Both the position numbers and the translations under genes were made by a program. A DNA stretch of 64,000 bases from positions 132,242 to 196,241 of the forward strand of contig CBDBED010000011.1 in assembly GCA_965204245.1 (NCBI GenBank), read 5' to 3'. The stretch is from JAAXIE01 sp965204245 (lineage in GTDB: Bacteria; Chloroflexota; Dehalococcoidia; Lucifugimonadales; JAAXIE01). How positions within the stretch are numbered: the first letter of the stretch is position 1; every line of letters starts with the position of its first letter. The notes under the pieces were generated by a model that worked only from the letters and a program-made list of their open reading frames with translations, did not search any database and was not told the origin of the DNA. This document shows, one piece after another, positions 47,797 through 56,955 of this stretch.

Positions 47797-47830
47797 CGGT
47801 GTGGAAACTCGGACCTGAAGGAGACCAACC

Positions 47831-49066
47831 GTGGTTGATAATGCCCTGTCACCCCATGGAGGAGAACTCATTGAGCGCGTGCTCACCGGCGAAGCAGCCC
47901 GGCAGCGGGTCCAGGGTCTCCCCGAGATCCCCGTCCGGGAGCCCCTAGCCCGGGAATGCATGAACATCGCCTTGGGTTTCTTCTCACCTCTACAGGGCTT
48001 CCTCAACCAACCGGACCTACACTCAGTTGTCGAGAACATGCGCCTCGCCAGCGGATATATCTGGTCGGTGCCCGTAGTCCTCGACATGCCGGCGCAACAG
48101 GTCGACGAATTGGGGCTGCACGCAGGCGACTCTGCGCTGCTCACCTTCCAGAACAACCCCCTTGCTGTGCTTGAAGTCGAGGACATCTACTCCTACGACA
48201 AGGAAGCCATGGCCCGCCATGTCTATGGCACCACCGACGAGGCCCATCCCGGCGTGGCTAGAACCTACGCATACCAGGAACGCTTTATCGGAGGCACGGT
48301 GACGTTGGTGAACCAGCCCTCACTGCACCAACCCTTCGCCGACTTCTGGTACACGCCCACCACCATGCGACAAGCCGTTGCTGAGCGTGGCTGGAAGCGT
48401 GTCGTCGCCCACCAGACTCGCAACGTGCCCCATGCCGGCCACGAGTGGAGCATGAAGGGAGCGTGGTTCGCCTCCGACAGCGACGGCGTTCTGGTAAACG
48501 CCGTCGTCGGAGAGAAAAAGCAGGGCGATTACATCGATGAAGCCATCCTCATGGGCCACGACACGGTACGCCAAGCAGGCTACTTCCGCGAGGACATACA
48601 TATGACGTCCATGCTCCTTTGGGACATGCGCTATGCTGGCCCCAAGGAAGCCGTGTTCCACGCCCTCGTTCGCAAGAACCTCGGCTGCACCCACCACATG
48701 TTCGGGCGCGACCACGCTGGGGTGGGACGTTATTACGATACCTACGCCGCCCACCGCATCTTTTCTGAGCTACCTCCGCTGGGCATCGAACCCGTGTTGA
48801 GTTTGGAATGGTGGTATTGCCCCGTTTGCAAGGGATCAGCTTACGAGGGCCTCTGCGGCCATGCCGACCGGAAGGAGGAACTCAGCGGTACCCTGATGCG
48901 GCGAATCCTCGAGGGTGGCGAGGAACCCGACCCTGCCAAGTTCCGCCCGGAGGTCCTGAAAGTCGTGCGGCAGTGCGCTGCCGACTACGGGTTCGGTTCC
49001 CCTTTTGTCACAGAGCAGTACCTGTCCAATCGTAACCCGGTGATGAGTCTGGGACCGATGCAATGA
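47831..49066 (+). CDS. sat: Sulfate adenylyltransferase (ATP sulfurylase)
   Basis: A 411-residue homo-oligomeric ATP sulfurylase, which activates sulfate to APS. The nucleotide motif HQTRNVPHAGHEW (Gln195, Arg197, His201, His204) and GRDHAGVG are conserved. So are the substrate loops GFFSPLQGFLNQ and PKEAVFHALVRKNLGCTHHMFG. A zinc-ribbon-like WYCPVCKGSAYEGLCGH segment near residue 335 is typical of this bacterial/archaeal type. APS reductase or kinase genes are absent here. It converges with the selenoprotein gene on the other strand. Confidence 0.95.
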   Translation: MVDNALSPHGGELIERVLTGEAARQRVQGLPEIPVREPLARECMNIALGFFSPLQGFLNQPDLHSVVENMRLASGYIWSVPVVLDMPAQQVDELGLHAGDSALLTFQNNPLAVLEVEDIYSYDKEAMARHVYGTTDEAHPGVARTYAYQERFIGGTVTLVNQPSLHQPFADFWYTPTTMRQAVAERGWKRVVAHQTRNVPHAGHEWSMKGAWFASDSDGVLVNAVVGEKKQGDYIDEAILMGHDTVRQAGYFREDIHMTSMLLWDMRYAGPKEAVFHALVRKNLGCTHHMFGRDHAGVGRYYDTYAAHRIFSELPPLGIEPVLSLEWWYCPVCKGSAYEGLCGHADRKEELSGTLMRRILEGGEEPDPAKFRPEVLKVVRQCAADYGFGSPFVTEQYLSNRNPVMSLGPMQ

Positions 49067-49186
49067 CCCTAACGCAAACGTGTGACCTCAATCGTTGGAC
49101 AGGAGAACTATCTGAGTACCGGGCAGCTTAGACACTATGGACTCCGCGGACTACCCTGCTGCCTGCGATAGATGCCAAGCCTAACC

Positions 49187-49729
49187 CTACTTCGTAAGCA
49201 GCAACTCCAAAACCTGTGGCAATGCCCGGCGCGCCTGTAATGCAACCCCATCCTCTTCCAAGCTGCCCACTGGATGAGGAATTACAGCAAAGGGGTAGTC
49301 CTCGATACCGCGTATCTTGGCGATGGCGTTGCCCGAAGCAATGAAGGGCTCGGTGCAAATGGCTGCTGCGGGCATGCCTGCCTTCTCAAAGCTGATTGCG
49401 TCGTGCACACTGCACGTGCTGCAGGATCCTCAATCGCCAATCGCGGTGATCACCGCATCGCACTTCTCCAGCAGTTCGTCCACCATCTCCTGTTTGGCTG
49501 GCCGGGATACGTCCCGCTTGTTCAAACGCACTACGCCCTTAACATCGTAGGTGTCCTGCAACAGGCTGGTCACAGCATCCAGAAGAGTGTCTGAGTTGCG
49601 TTTGCCGTTGGCCAATAATCCCAGCACCCGGCCATTCAGGTCTTCGAGCCTTGGGGCCATGTTCGTGTTGTCCGGCAGGGCCTCCACCGTCGGGTCGAGG
49701 AGCACCATGTCCGTCTTTTCCGCAGTCAT
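49187..49729 (-). CDS. UGSC-family selenoprotein (UGA = selenocysteine at residue 100)
   Basis: Two adjacent frames join across a TGA at 49430-49432 to give a 180-residue protein. The first 99 residues end ELLEKCDAVITAIGD. The TGA gives Sec100, then G-S-C-S-T-C-S-V-H-D-A-I continues in the same frame to a TAG at 49187. The U-G-S-C motif defines the UGSC (seleno)protein family, where the U may be Sec or Cys. The second half (FEKAGMPAAAICTEPFIASGNAIAKIRGIEDYPFAVIPHPVGSL) is coding-like and fits the family. A hairpin fitting the bacterial SECIS model starts 13 bases after the UGA. The ATG has AAGGAGG 5 bases upstream. The function of the family is unknown, probably redox. It follows, by 143 bases, a partner gene on the same strand. 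Confidence 0.88.
49402..49416 (-). promoter_or_regulatory. Candidate bacterial SECIS hairpin
   Basis: In the mRNA, CGUGCA-GUG-UGCACG forms a perfect 6-bp stem with a three-base loop whose first base is G. The loop begins 19 bases after the UGA. This fits the known bacterial SECIS rules: an apical loop of 3-14 bases, a G among its first two bases, and a short fixed distance from the UGA. Confidence 0.65.
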
Positions 49730-49872
49730 TGCGCCTCCTTCGGTTGGGGTCTTGCGGACCCTGCTGCTTCCGCGGATTCTAGCATCGCAGCTTCCTGCAA
49801 GGAAAGTCGTCCAATTGCACCGGGTACGTGACTCCCAGACCCCAAGCGGATTGCTCACACCTATCCATTTGC

Positions 49873-50922
49873 CTAAACCCCTGCGATCTGCCGTGTAACC
49901 GACGCCGCCGTGATTCCCTTGGACCACCGTGGCACTAGGGCCGACCACGGACCTCCCGGCCCACCGCCGGACAACAGCATCAACGACTCCGGCGAGCGCA
50001 GGGCCCCAACCGATTCGTCCTCACGGCCAGGCTCCGGTATCTCGGCCTTGAATACGTCGCTCCACGCTTTCGCAGAGCGCCGCGCAGTCTGGTGCAAAAA
50101 CTCCCGCGCCTGCTGCTTGCTCCACCCAGCTTCTCTGAAGAAGCCCATGTGTTCCGGGCACACCACAAGAATCATCTCTCTGTGCTCAGGCCCCAAGCCC
50201 ATCAACTGATCAGCTACAGCCGTAAGCAACGCCTCGGGGGTGTTTCCGCGCCGGATGTCGATCTGCACCGGCCCCAAGGACGCTCCCACCGTCACACAGC
50301 TTGCTTCGGGCGGGAATCCTCTCTCCACGTGCAGCGGCTCCCAGATGCTGCTCTCCTCATCCTCAGCGATGCAGTACGAGTACTTGCCGGGATGCCCCAA
50401 GGTGGAGCGGTCCAACACACCCGGATGGTTCTGCAAGGCGTTAATCAGCAACAGTCGAATGGCCCTTCCCACCGTGGCATTGGCCCGTCTGTCCGGACCG
50501 GGCCCGAACAGATTGTGCCCGCTGGCGAACCCCAACTGTTTTCGAATCGGCCCGTTCACGATGACCAGAGGCGCCGACCCAGCGGTGCTCGCCGATGTCC
50601 CGTGCAAGCTGAACTCCGGTTGCACCATACACTCGGCCGCGGTGAGCACCACGGGCATGAACTCCGGCAGACACCCCGCCATCACAGCGGCGATAGCCAC
50701 CTTCTCCACCGTAATCACGCGCCCACGCACAGGCTCCGTGCTCAGCACCTCGCCCGGTTCCCGCCCCACGACCTCCACGAAGCTCAACACCCTTTCCTCG
50801 GTAGGAGGCACCACGGGCAGCCCATCGGTCCACCCCTTTTCGTAGTAGAGGGCCATGGCATCTTCAGTAGTGCCGCTCATCTCTACGCGATTAGAGGCAA
50901 GGGAGTCACGCTGCAAACTCAT
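49873..50922 (-). CDS. Conserved protein linked to the UGSC selenoprotein
   Basis: A 349-residue protein upstream of the selenoprotein gene on the same strand. It starts with the recurring block AMALYYEKGWTDGLPVVPPTEERVLSFVEVVGREPGEVLSTEP. IAAVMAGCLPEFMPVVLTAAECM and GTSASTAGSAPLVIVNGPIRKQLGFASGHNLFGPGPDRRANATVGRAIRLLLIN follow. I know uncharacterised proteins with the YxxGWTDGLPVVPPT motif in Chloroflexota and Actinomycetota, often near UGSC proteins; that link is from memory. Two Cys (CLPEF and AECM) may matter. No signal peptide is present. The ATG has GGAG 8 bases upstream. Confidence 0.8.
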   Translation of the reverse strand: MSLQRDSLASNRVEMSGTTEDAMALYYEKGWTDGLPVVPPTEERVLSFVEVVGREPGEVLSTEPVRGRVITVEKVAIAAVMAGCLPEFMPVVLTAAECMVQPEFSLHGTSASTAGSAPLVIVNGPIRKQLGFASGHNLFGPGPDRRANATVGRAIRLLLINALQNHPGVLDRSTLGHPGKYSYCIAEDEESSIWEPLHVERGFPPEASCVTVGASLGPVQIDIRRGNTPEALLTAVADQLMGLGPEHREMILVVCPEHMGFFREAGWSKQQAREFLHQTARRSAKAWSDVFKAEIPEPGREDESVGALRSPESLMLLSGGGPGGPWSALVPRWSKGITAASVTRQIAGV

Positions 50923-51017
50923 AACGGACGCTCCAAGAGGGGTTGGCTAAAGCTAGCCCCTAAAGCTAGCACAGTAGCAAGCAGGGACTCAAACGTGGGG
51001 AGAATACCGATGGCAAT

Positions 51018-54000
51018 CTAGTTGCCGTTGGGGCGGGGGTCCTCCACTTGAACGGCCCCTTCCCCCAAGAGGTGTTCCAAAGAGGTCTGCAGGTCTTCGC
51101 AGTAGGTGGTGGTCACCAGAGGCCATTCCATGCGCAATTGGCCCTGTGGCGTCTGGATCGTCAGGTTCACATGGTCGGAACCGGGGTACTCCAACAGCAC
51201 CTTCTTGACATCATTAAGCAGTTGGACGTCTTCGTCCGAGTCGGGCGACTCCTGTAGGTTTATGAGTACCGTCCGGTGGTAACCGTTCCCATTGCTGTTT
51301 CCGTTGCCATTACCGTTGGCCTTGCCGTTACTGTGCCCGTTACCGTTGGCCTTGCCGTTACTGTGCCCGTTACCGTTGGCCTTGCCATTACTGTGCCCAT
51401 TACCGTTGGCCCTACCGGTCGCTTGTGTTGTCCCGTTGGTCTTGGCACTGGTATACCCGTTAGCATGACCTTTTCCATTGGAGTTGCCATTCCCATTGAT
51501 GGACGGACGATGCACCTCGGTGCCGGTATGGCCTTGCGGTCGAGAAGTCGCATGTCCGATGGGGTTCCCGTCCGCGTCTCCAGGTGTCAAGCCCTCGGCA
51601 GCTTCGTCAGCGTACTTCTTATGGTCGTTCCCCTGAGAATCGATAGCCGTCGGCTCCACGATGGAGGTCCCGTCTGATGGGTATGCATCCAAGGGATGGT
51701 AGTCCATCTCCATAGCAGGGTCTTCATATGCCTCGACCCCTGCGGAATGCCCTTCGGGAGACGCGCATATGGTGGCCTCATCGCAGTGCAGGGAGAGTCG
51801 CTCGCCACGAACACGCAGCCTGCCGGAAATGGAAAGCACAAGTCCTTCCTGCCACACCTCGCGGGTCTTTTCCAGATTATCGGGCCACGCTATGACCTCC
51901 AGAGCGCCCCCTATCATTTCCATCGAAGTGATGGCATAGGGCTTCTGCTCCTTCGTATATCGCTGCTCAGACGACGACACGAGCCCCATGATTCTCACTC
52001 GCTGGCCATCCATATCGTTGTCCAACTGGTCCCGGTTTATCACGGCCCCATTAGCGGGAATCTCGGCCAGCAATTGCGCGGGGTTGCTGGACAGGGCCAC
52101 TCCCAACAACTCCTTCTCCCACCCACTCTCTTCCGGTGTGGTCTTACCTTGGGGGATCACCGGTTGGGAAGGAGCGGCGGATGTAGCAACCTCCTCCTCA
52201 CCCCCGCCCATCAGATCAAACATGCTCGATTGGCCCGTGTCTCTGATTCGCTGATCGCGCTGGGCCGAGGCTAGCGTAGGACCCAGGTCGTTCAGCAACG
52301 ACTGCCTCTGGCCCATGGCATCGAAAGCACCGACCTTGATCAGGCTCTCCAAGGCACGGCGATTCAGGGAGCGCATGTCGACGCGACGGCAGAACTCCTC
52401 CATCGATGTGAACGGGCCGTTCTTCTCCCTCTCATCCACTACCGGCTGCACAGCGCCCTCACCAACATTCTTCACAGCAGCCATGCCGAACCGCACGGCC
52501 CGAGGGCCATCCGGCCCTTGGTCAATCGTGAAGAAAACACCGCTATGATTCATGTCGGGAGGAAGGATACGTATGCCCATCTGCAAACAGTCGTTGATGG
52601 CTATCTCCCTGCGGTCTGGGTGGTCCAGCCGGGAGTTCAGCACTGCCCCCATGTACTCCACTGGATAGTGGGCTTTGAAGTAAGCCGTCCAGTAGGACAC
52701 CAAGGCGTAACTGATGCTGTGGGCCTTGTTGAAAGCGTACCCCGCGAATGGCTCGATAAGGCTGAACACGTCTTCCGCAACGGTTTGCTCAAAGCCGTTG
52801 CCGATGGCCCCCTCTATAAACCTATCCCTCTCAGCCATCATCAGTTCGGCGTTTTTCTTACCCATCGCCTTGCGAACAATGTCGGCCCCGCCCGCGGAGT
52901 AACCTGCGAAATTCTGCAGTATCAGCAGTACCTGCTCTTGATAGACGATGATGCCATACGTCTCTTCGAGTATGTCCTCCAAACTCGGGTGAGGGTACGT
53001 TATATCGGTACGGCCGTGCTTGCTATCGATGAAGCGGTCAATATGTTCCATGGGCCCAGGCCTGTAGAGGGCGATCATCGCCGAGATGTCTCCCAGCGAG
53101 GAGGGCTTAAGGTCCTTGATGTACCGCTGCATACCAGCGCTTTCCAGTTGGAAGATATCGCTGGTCTTGCCCGACGACAGAAGCTGGAAGGTGGTCTCAT
53201 CATCCAGTGTGAGTTGGTGGAGGTCGATCTCTATACCGCGGGTTTCCTTTACTGACTTAACGGCCCGGTCCAGTATGGTCAGACTGGTTAGACCCAGAAA
53301 GTCCATCTTGAGCAGACCCAGCATAGCCACCGGGTCCATGGAGTACTGGGTCATGGAGATTTCACTGGAATCGTTCTTGGTGGGCCGTTGCAGGGGGACA
53401 TATTCAGTGAGGGGTTCGCTGGATATCACCACGCCGGCAGCGTGGGTACTAACGTGGTGGGCAGTGCCCTCCAGACCGGAGGCCTTGTCCACCAAGTCCC
53501 GGATGGCATAGTCGCCTTCGTATATCTCCTTTAGCTCCGGACTATTCTCCACGGCATCCTTGACAGTGCGAGCGCGGAACGGCACTAACCGGGCCACCCG
53601 GTCCACAGACGCATAGCTCATGCCCAAAGCCCGCCCGACATCCCTCAGGGAAGCCTTGGTTCCCAGAGTGCCGAACGTAATGATCTGGGCGACCTTGTCA
53701 CTGCCATAACGGTGCGTGACGTACCTCAGCACCTCGTCCCGCCGGTCGTCTTGGAAGTCCATATCAATATCGGGCATCTCCTTGCGCTCGATATTGAGGA
53801 AGCGCTCAAAGACGAGGCGGTACTCAACCGGGTCAATCTCGGTCACCCCGAGGCAGTAAAGGGCTACACTGGACGCTGCGCTCCCCCGGACGCCCAGCAG
53901 TATGTTGTTCTTACGGGTGAAGTCAACGATGTCCCACACCACGAGGAAGTAGTTGGCGAAGCGGGTCTGCCGGATGACATCCAACTCATGAACGAGCTTC

Positions 54001-54950
54001 TCCCGAGCCCCTGAAGGGGGATTGGGGTACCGCCACTGAAAACCCTGCCAACACAGGTGGGCAAGATATTCATCGGCATCGCTGAAGCCCTCAGGCAACG
54101 GGAACTCCGGTAGATGGAGTTGGCCGAACCCCAACGTGACATCGCACATATCGGCGATGCGCTGAGTGGTGGCTACGGCTTCCGGATGGTCCGGAAACAG
54201 GTCTGCCATTTCTTGGGCGCTCTTCAGATAGTAGGACTCGTCCTCCATCCTGAGCCGGTTGGGGTCGTTAATGTTTGTGCTGGTGTGGATACATATCAGC
54301 ACGTCCTGTAGTGGAGCGTCCTGCTGGTCTACATAGTGGCAGTCATTGGTGACCACCATGGGGATTTCAAGCTCGCGGCTCATGCCCACCAGTGCATCGT
54401 TAATGGTGTCCAAGTGCTCCACATGAGCATGGCGTTGCAACTCGAGGAAATAGTTTTCTCCGAATATCTCTTTGTGCCAGAGAGCCTCCTTGCGGGCATC
54501 GTCCAGCCGGTGCTCCTTTATCAGCCGGGGCACTTGGGCTGTGGGACAGCCGGAGAAGACCACCAACCCTTCGTGGTGTTGCTCCAGCAATTCGCGGTCA
54601 ATGCGCGCCTTGTAGTAAAAGCCCTCCATGTTAGCCTTGGTCACAAGCTGCATCAAATTGCGGTAGCCCGTGTTGTTCCGGGCCATCATAGTCAGGTGAT
54701 AAGGATTCTTCTCCGAGGGCGACCGGTCGTGCCGGCTGCCTTGGGCCACATAGACCTCGCAGCCAATGACGGGATTGATACCCGCTTCTCTACACTCGCG
54801 ATAAAACTCGACCACCCCATAGAGGTTGCCGTGGTCTGTGATGGCCAGAGAGCTAAAGCCCTGTTCCTTGGCCCGGCTCACCAGACGCGGAATTTGGCTG
54901 AGTCCGTCGAGGAGGCTATATTGTGTATGGACGTGAAGATGAGCGAACAT
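51018..54950 (-). CDS. dnaE: DNA polymerase III alpha subunit
   Basis: A 1310-residue replicative polymerase. The N-terminal PHP domain starts FAHLHVHTQYSLLDGLSQIPRLVSRAKEQG. The palm includes MPDIDMDFQDDRRDEVLRYVTHRYGSDKVAQIITFGT with catalytic Asp residues, followed by EGTAHHVSTHAAGVVIS and YQEQVLLILQNFAGYSAGGADIVRKAMGKK. A helix-hairpin-helix region and an OB fold (RVRIMGLVSSSEQRYTKEQKPYAITSMEMIGG) come next. After about residue 1160 a low-complexity tail rich in Asn, Gly, Lys and His separates the OB fold from a C-terminal domain (VLINLQESPDSDEDVQLLNDVKKVLLEYPGSDHVNLTIQTPQGQLRMEWPLVT). The ATG at 54950 was chosen because the PHP domain starts there; an upstream TTG at 54995 overlaps a TTGACA promoter-like box. 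Confidence 0.95.
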   Translation of the reverse strand: MFAHLHVHTQYSLLDGLSQIPRLVSRAKEQGFSSLAITDHGNLYGVVEFYRECREAGINPVIGCEVYVAQGSRHDRSPSEKNPYHLTMMARNNTGYRNLMQLVTKANMEGFYYKARIDRELLEQHHEGLVVFSGCPTAQVPRLIKEHRLDDARKEALWHKEIFGENYFLELQRHAHVEHLDTINDALVGMSRELEIPMVVTNDCHYVDQQDAPLQDVLICIHTSTNINDPNRLRMEDESYYLKSAQEMADLFPDHPEAVATTQRIADMCDVTLGFGQLHLPEFPLPEGFSDADEYLAHLCWQGFQWRYPNPPSGAREKLVHELDVIRQTRFANYFLVVWDIVDFTRKNNILLGVRGSAASSVALYCLGVTEIDPVEYRLVFERFLNIERKEMPDIDMDFQDDRRDEVLRYVTHRYGSDKVAQIITFGTLGTKASLRDVGRALGMSYASVDRVARLVPFRARTVKDAVENSPELKEIYEGDYAIRDLVDKASGLEGTAHHVSTHAAGVVISSEPLTEYVPLQRPTKNDSSEISMTQYSMDPVAMLGLLKMDFLGLTSLTILDRAVKSVKETRGIEIDLHQLTLDDETTFQLLSSGKTSDIFQLESAGMQRYIKDLKPSSLGDISAMIALYRPGPMEHIDRFIDSKHGRTDITYPHPSLEDILEETYGIIVYQEQVLLILQNFAGYSAGGADIVRKAMGKKNAELMMAERDRFIEGAIGNGFEQTVAEDVFSLIEPFAGYAFNKAHSISYALVSYWTAYFKAHYPVEYMGAVLNSRLDHPDRREIAINDCLQMGIRILPPDMNHSGVFFTIDQGPDGPRAVRFGMAAVKNVGEGAVQPVVDEREKNGPFTSMEEFCRRVDMRSLNRRALESLIKVGAFDAMGQRQSLLNDLGPTLASAQRDQRIRDTGQSSMFDLMGGGEEEVATSAAPSQPVIPQGKTTPEESGWEKELLGVALSSNPAQLLAEIPANGAVINRDQLDNDMDGQRVRIMGLVSSSEQRYTKEQKPYAITSMEMIGGALEVIAWPDNLEKTREVWQEGLVLSISGRLRVRGERLSLHCDEATICASPEGHSAGVEAYEDPAMEMDYHPLDAYPSDGTSIVEPTAIDSQGNDHKKYADEAAEGLTPGDADGNPIGHATSRPQGHTGTEVHRPSINGNGNSNGKGHANGYTSAKTNGTTQATGRANGNGHSNGKANGNGHSNGKANGNGHSNGKANGNGNGNSNGNGYHRTVLINLQESPDSDEDVQLLNDVKKVLLEYPGSDHVNLTIQTPQGQLRMEWPLVTTTYCEDLQTSLEHLLGEGAVQVEDPRPNGN
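51290..51430. repeat. 30-bp tandem repeat inside dnaE
   Basis: Three near-identical 30-base units (TTACCGTTGGCCTTGCCGTTACTGTGCCCG type) encode the decapeptide NGNGHSNGKA. They are flanked by shorter NG/SNG variants. The frame is kept throughout. Confidence 0.85.
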
Positions 54951-55056
54951 GTTGTGGCAGAGAAAGAGGCTAGTACACCCTCTTGGGGGTGTCAAGGTTA
55001 ACCTGTGCAGGTTTTGAGCACCCGGAAAACACCCGCTTTCGGGACTTCAGGGAACC

Positions 55057-55830
55057 CTAGAAAAGGGACCTGCTTTGACCGCCATCGACGTTGATGCACG
55101 CACCCGTTACGAGGCTGGCACATTCGGATGCAAGGAAGGCAACAGTGTCTCCGATGGGTTGCGGCCAGCCAAAGCGGCCCATCGGCAGATTCCGCGCGAT
55201 GAATTCAGAGACGACCTCCGGTGACTGCTGGGTGGTAAAACGCTCCCATGAGCTTCCGGGGTGGAGGATCGAACCCGGAGCAACGCAGTTGACCAGTACG
55301 CCATCCTTGGCCAATTCCAAGGCCATGTGCTTGGTCGTGGCTATCAGGGCCGCTTTCGCCCCCATGTAGTCCACGGAACCACCGTACTCACGCCCGTAGA
55401 TGGAACTGATATTGACGATGCGTCCCCAGCCACGCTCCTTCATGCCGGGCACTGCCAGCTTCATAAACCTGATGGCACTGAATAGGTTGGCTTGATAGCC
55501 TTCTTGAAACTGCTCGTCGCTGGTCTCGGTTAGAGTAGTGCCGCGACGACCACCCACGTTGTTTACCAAGATATCCACTTGCCCCAGCGCACTTTCCGCC
55601 TCTTCAAAGACCTCCCGAGGGGAGTCCTTTTGGGTGACATCGGCGGAAATCCCGAGGGCTGTGTTGCCAAAGGCCTCGAGTTCTCCCACCGTATGCTTCA
55701 GCGTCTCCGGGTCCCTCGCGCAGATAGCTACCCTTACTCCCTCTCGGGCAAGGCTCATAGCGGCCTCTCTCCCCAGACCACGGCTGCCTCCGGTCACTAT
55801 TGCGACCTTTCCCGCGATGCCTAAGTCCAT
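55057..55830 (-). CDS. Short-chain dehydrogenase/reductase (SDR)
   Basis: A 257-residue classical SDR. The cofactor motif is VAIVTGGSRGLGREAAMSLAREG (TGxxxGxG), with NVGG in place of NAGG in DILVNNVGG. The catalytic set is IVNISSIYGREYGGSVDYMGAKAAL (Ser, Tyr, Lys), and CVAPGSI follows. The FabG/3-ketoacyl-ACP reductase type is possible, but the substrate is open. The ATG at 55830 has GGAGG. It is divergent from the epimerase-like gene at 56008. Confidence 0.92.
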   Translation of the reverse strand: MDLGIAGKVAIVTGGSRGLGREAAMSLAREGVRVAICARDPETLKHTVGELEAFGNTALGISADVTQKDSPREVFEEAESALGQVDILVNNVGGRRGTTLTETSDEQFQEGYQANLFSAIRFMKLAVPGMKERGWGRIVNISSIYGREYGGSVDYMGAKAALIATTKHMALELAKDGVLVNCVAPGSILHPGSSWERFTTQQSPEVVSEFIARNLPMGRFGWPQPIGDTVAFLASECASLVTGACINVDGGQSRSLF

Positions 55831-56007
55831 GCGCACCTCCACCAAGCTTTCGGGCACAAAAAGTGAATGATTCTTCGAGAAATCTTCCTCACGGAGGATT
55901 CGCTGAATTGCGAGGCATTCTACACGACCGATTCGGCCCCGCATACTTTGGTTTGACACTCCCAATTGCCCTTGCTAGGCTGCCCTATAGGGGCGTATGA
56001 GGCAAAC

Positions 56008-56955
56008 ATGCGGGTGTTGGTAACGGGCTCTACCGGGTTCCTTGGACGCCGTGTCGTGGAAGTGCTTCACGCCGATGGGCACGAACTAAGATGCCTTGTC
56101 CGTACTCCTGGCTTTGAGGAGCGGTTCCGATCGCGGGACCTGGATGTCCACTATGGCAGCGTCTCCGATATGGCTGCCTTACGCGCGGCTATCTATGATC
56201 TCGACGCGGTCGTGCATTTGGTGGCTATCATTCGCGAACGGGGCACCGCCACTTTCGACACAGTCAACCGGCAGGGAACTCAGAACGTGGCAATGGCCGC
56301 TGCAGAGGCCGGGGTGGGTCACTATGTTCAGGTTAGTGCTATCGGGGCGCACGACCAGTCTCCGTACCCCTACCTGCGCAGCAAAGGTCAGGGCGAGGCC
56401 GAGGTTGTAGCATCGGGAATTCCCTACAGCATCATCCGGCCCTCCATACTGTTTGGGCAGGGAGATGAGTTCATCACGACCCTGGCAGCAATAGTCAAAG
56501 CTTTCCCCGTTGTACCCATTATCGGCACCGGCTCCAACCTTCTCCATCCGATCTCCGTCGAAGACGTGGCCCGTTGCATTTCGATACTGCTGCGGGATGA
56601 GCCGACCATGGGGCCTGTCGAAGTCGGCGGCCCAGAGCACCTGAGTTATCTTGATGTTGTTCGCATCTTGTGTCGCACCCTGAACGTGACACGGGCCTAT
56701 CTTCCAGTACCCCCGGCCTTCCTACAGAACTCGGCCAGAATCATGGAAGCAATAATGCCCTCGCCTCCCGCCACACGGGAACAACTCAGAATGGCGGCTC
56801 TGCCAAACGTAGCCGAGCAGGACTCGGTATACCAGAATTTCCACTTCCATCCCTCGACCTTGGAAGGTAACATCGACTTTATCAAGAGCATAACCCGTTG
56901 GGACGGGCTGAAGGTGGCGGCTGGCATAAGGCCAGCCCGTCTTCGTGGAGACTAA
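56008..56955 (+). CDS. NAD(P)-binding epimerase-like protein (NDUFA9-like atypical SDR)
   Basis: A 315-residue Rossmann protein. The start MRVLVTGSTGFLGRRVVEVLHADGHELRCLVR is the NAD(P) motif of atypical SDRs. It continues DLDAVVHLVAIIRERG and VGHYVQVSAIGAHDQSPYPYLRSKGQGEAEVVASGIPYSIIRPSILFGQGDEFI. Then comes VSVEDVAR-type HPISVEDVARCISILLRD. The Y-x3-K is present as YLRSKG. NDUFA9-like members are found outside complex I in many bacteria. The ATG has GAGG. folC starts directly after its stop, so the two share an operon with fabF. Confidence 0.85.
   Translation: MRVLVTGSTGFLGRRVVEVLHADGHELRCLVRTPGFEERFRSRDLDVHYGSVSDMAALRAAIYDLDAVVHLVAIIRERGTATFDTVNRQGTQNVAMAAAEAGVGHYVQVSAIGAHDQSPYPYLRSKGQGEAEVVASGIPYSIIRPSILFGQGDEFITTLAAIVKAFPVVPIIGTGSNLLHPISVEDVARCISILLRDEPTMGPVEVGGPEHLSYLDVVRILCRTLNVTRAYLPVPPAFLQNSARIMEAIMPSPPATREQLRMAALPNVAEQDSVYQNFHFHPSTLEGNIDFIKSITRWDGLKVAAGIRPARLRGD

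Noticed and set aside
49430..49432. Nonsense mutation making a pseudogene
   Set aside because: The TGA lies exactly at the U of the UGSC motif, both sides are coding-like, and a SECIS-like hairpin follows.
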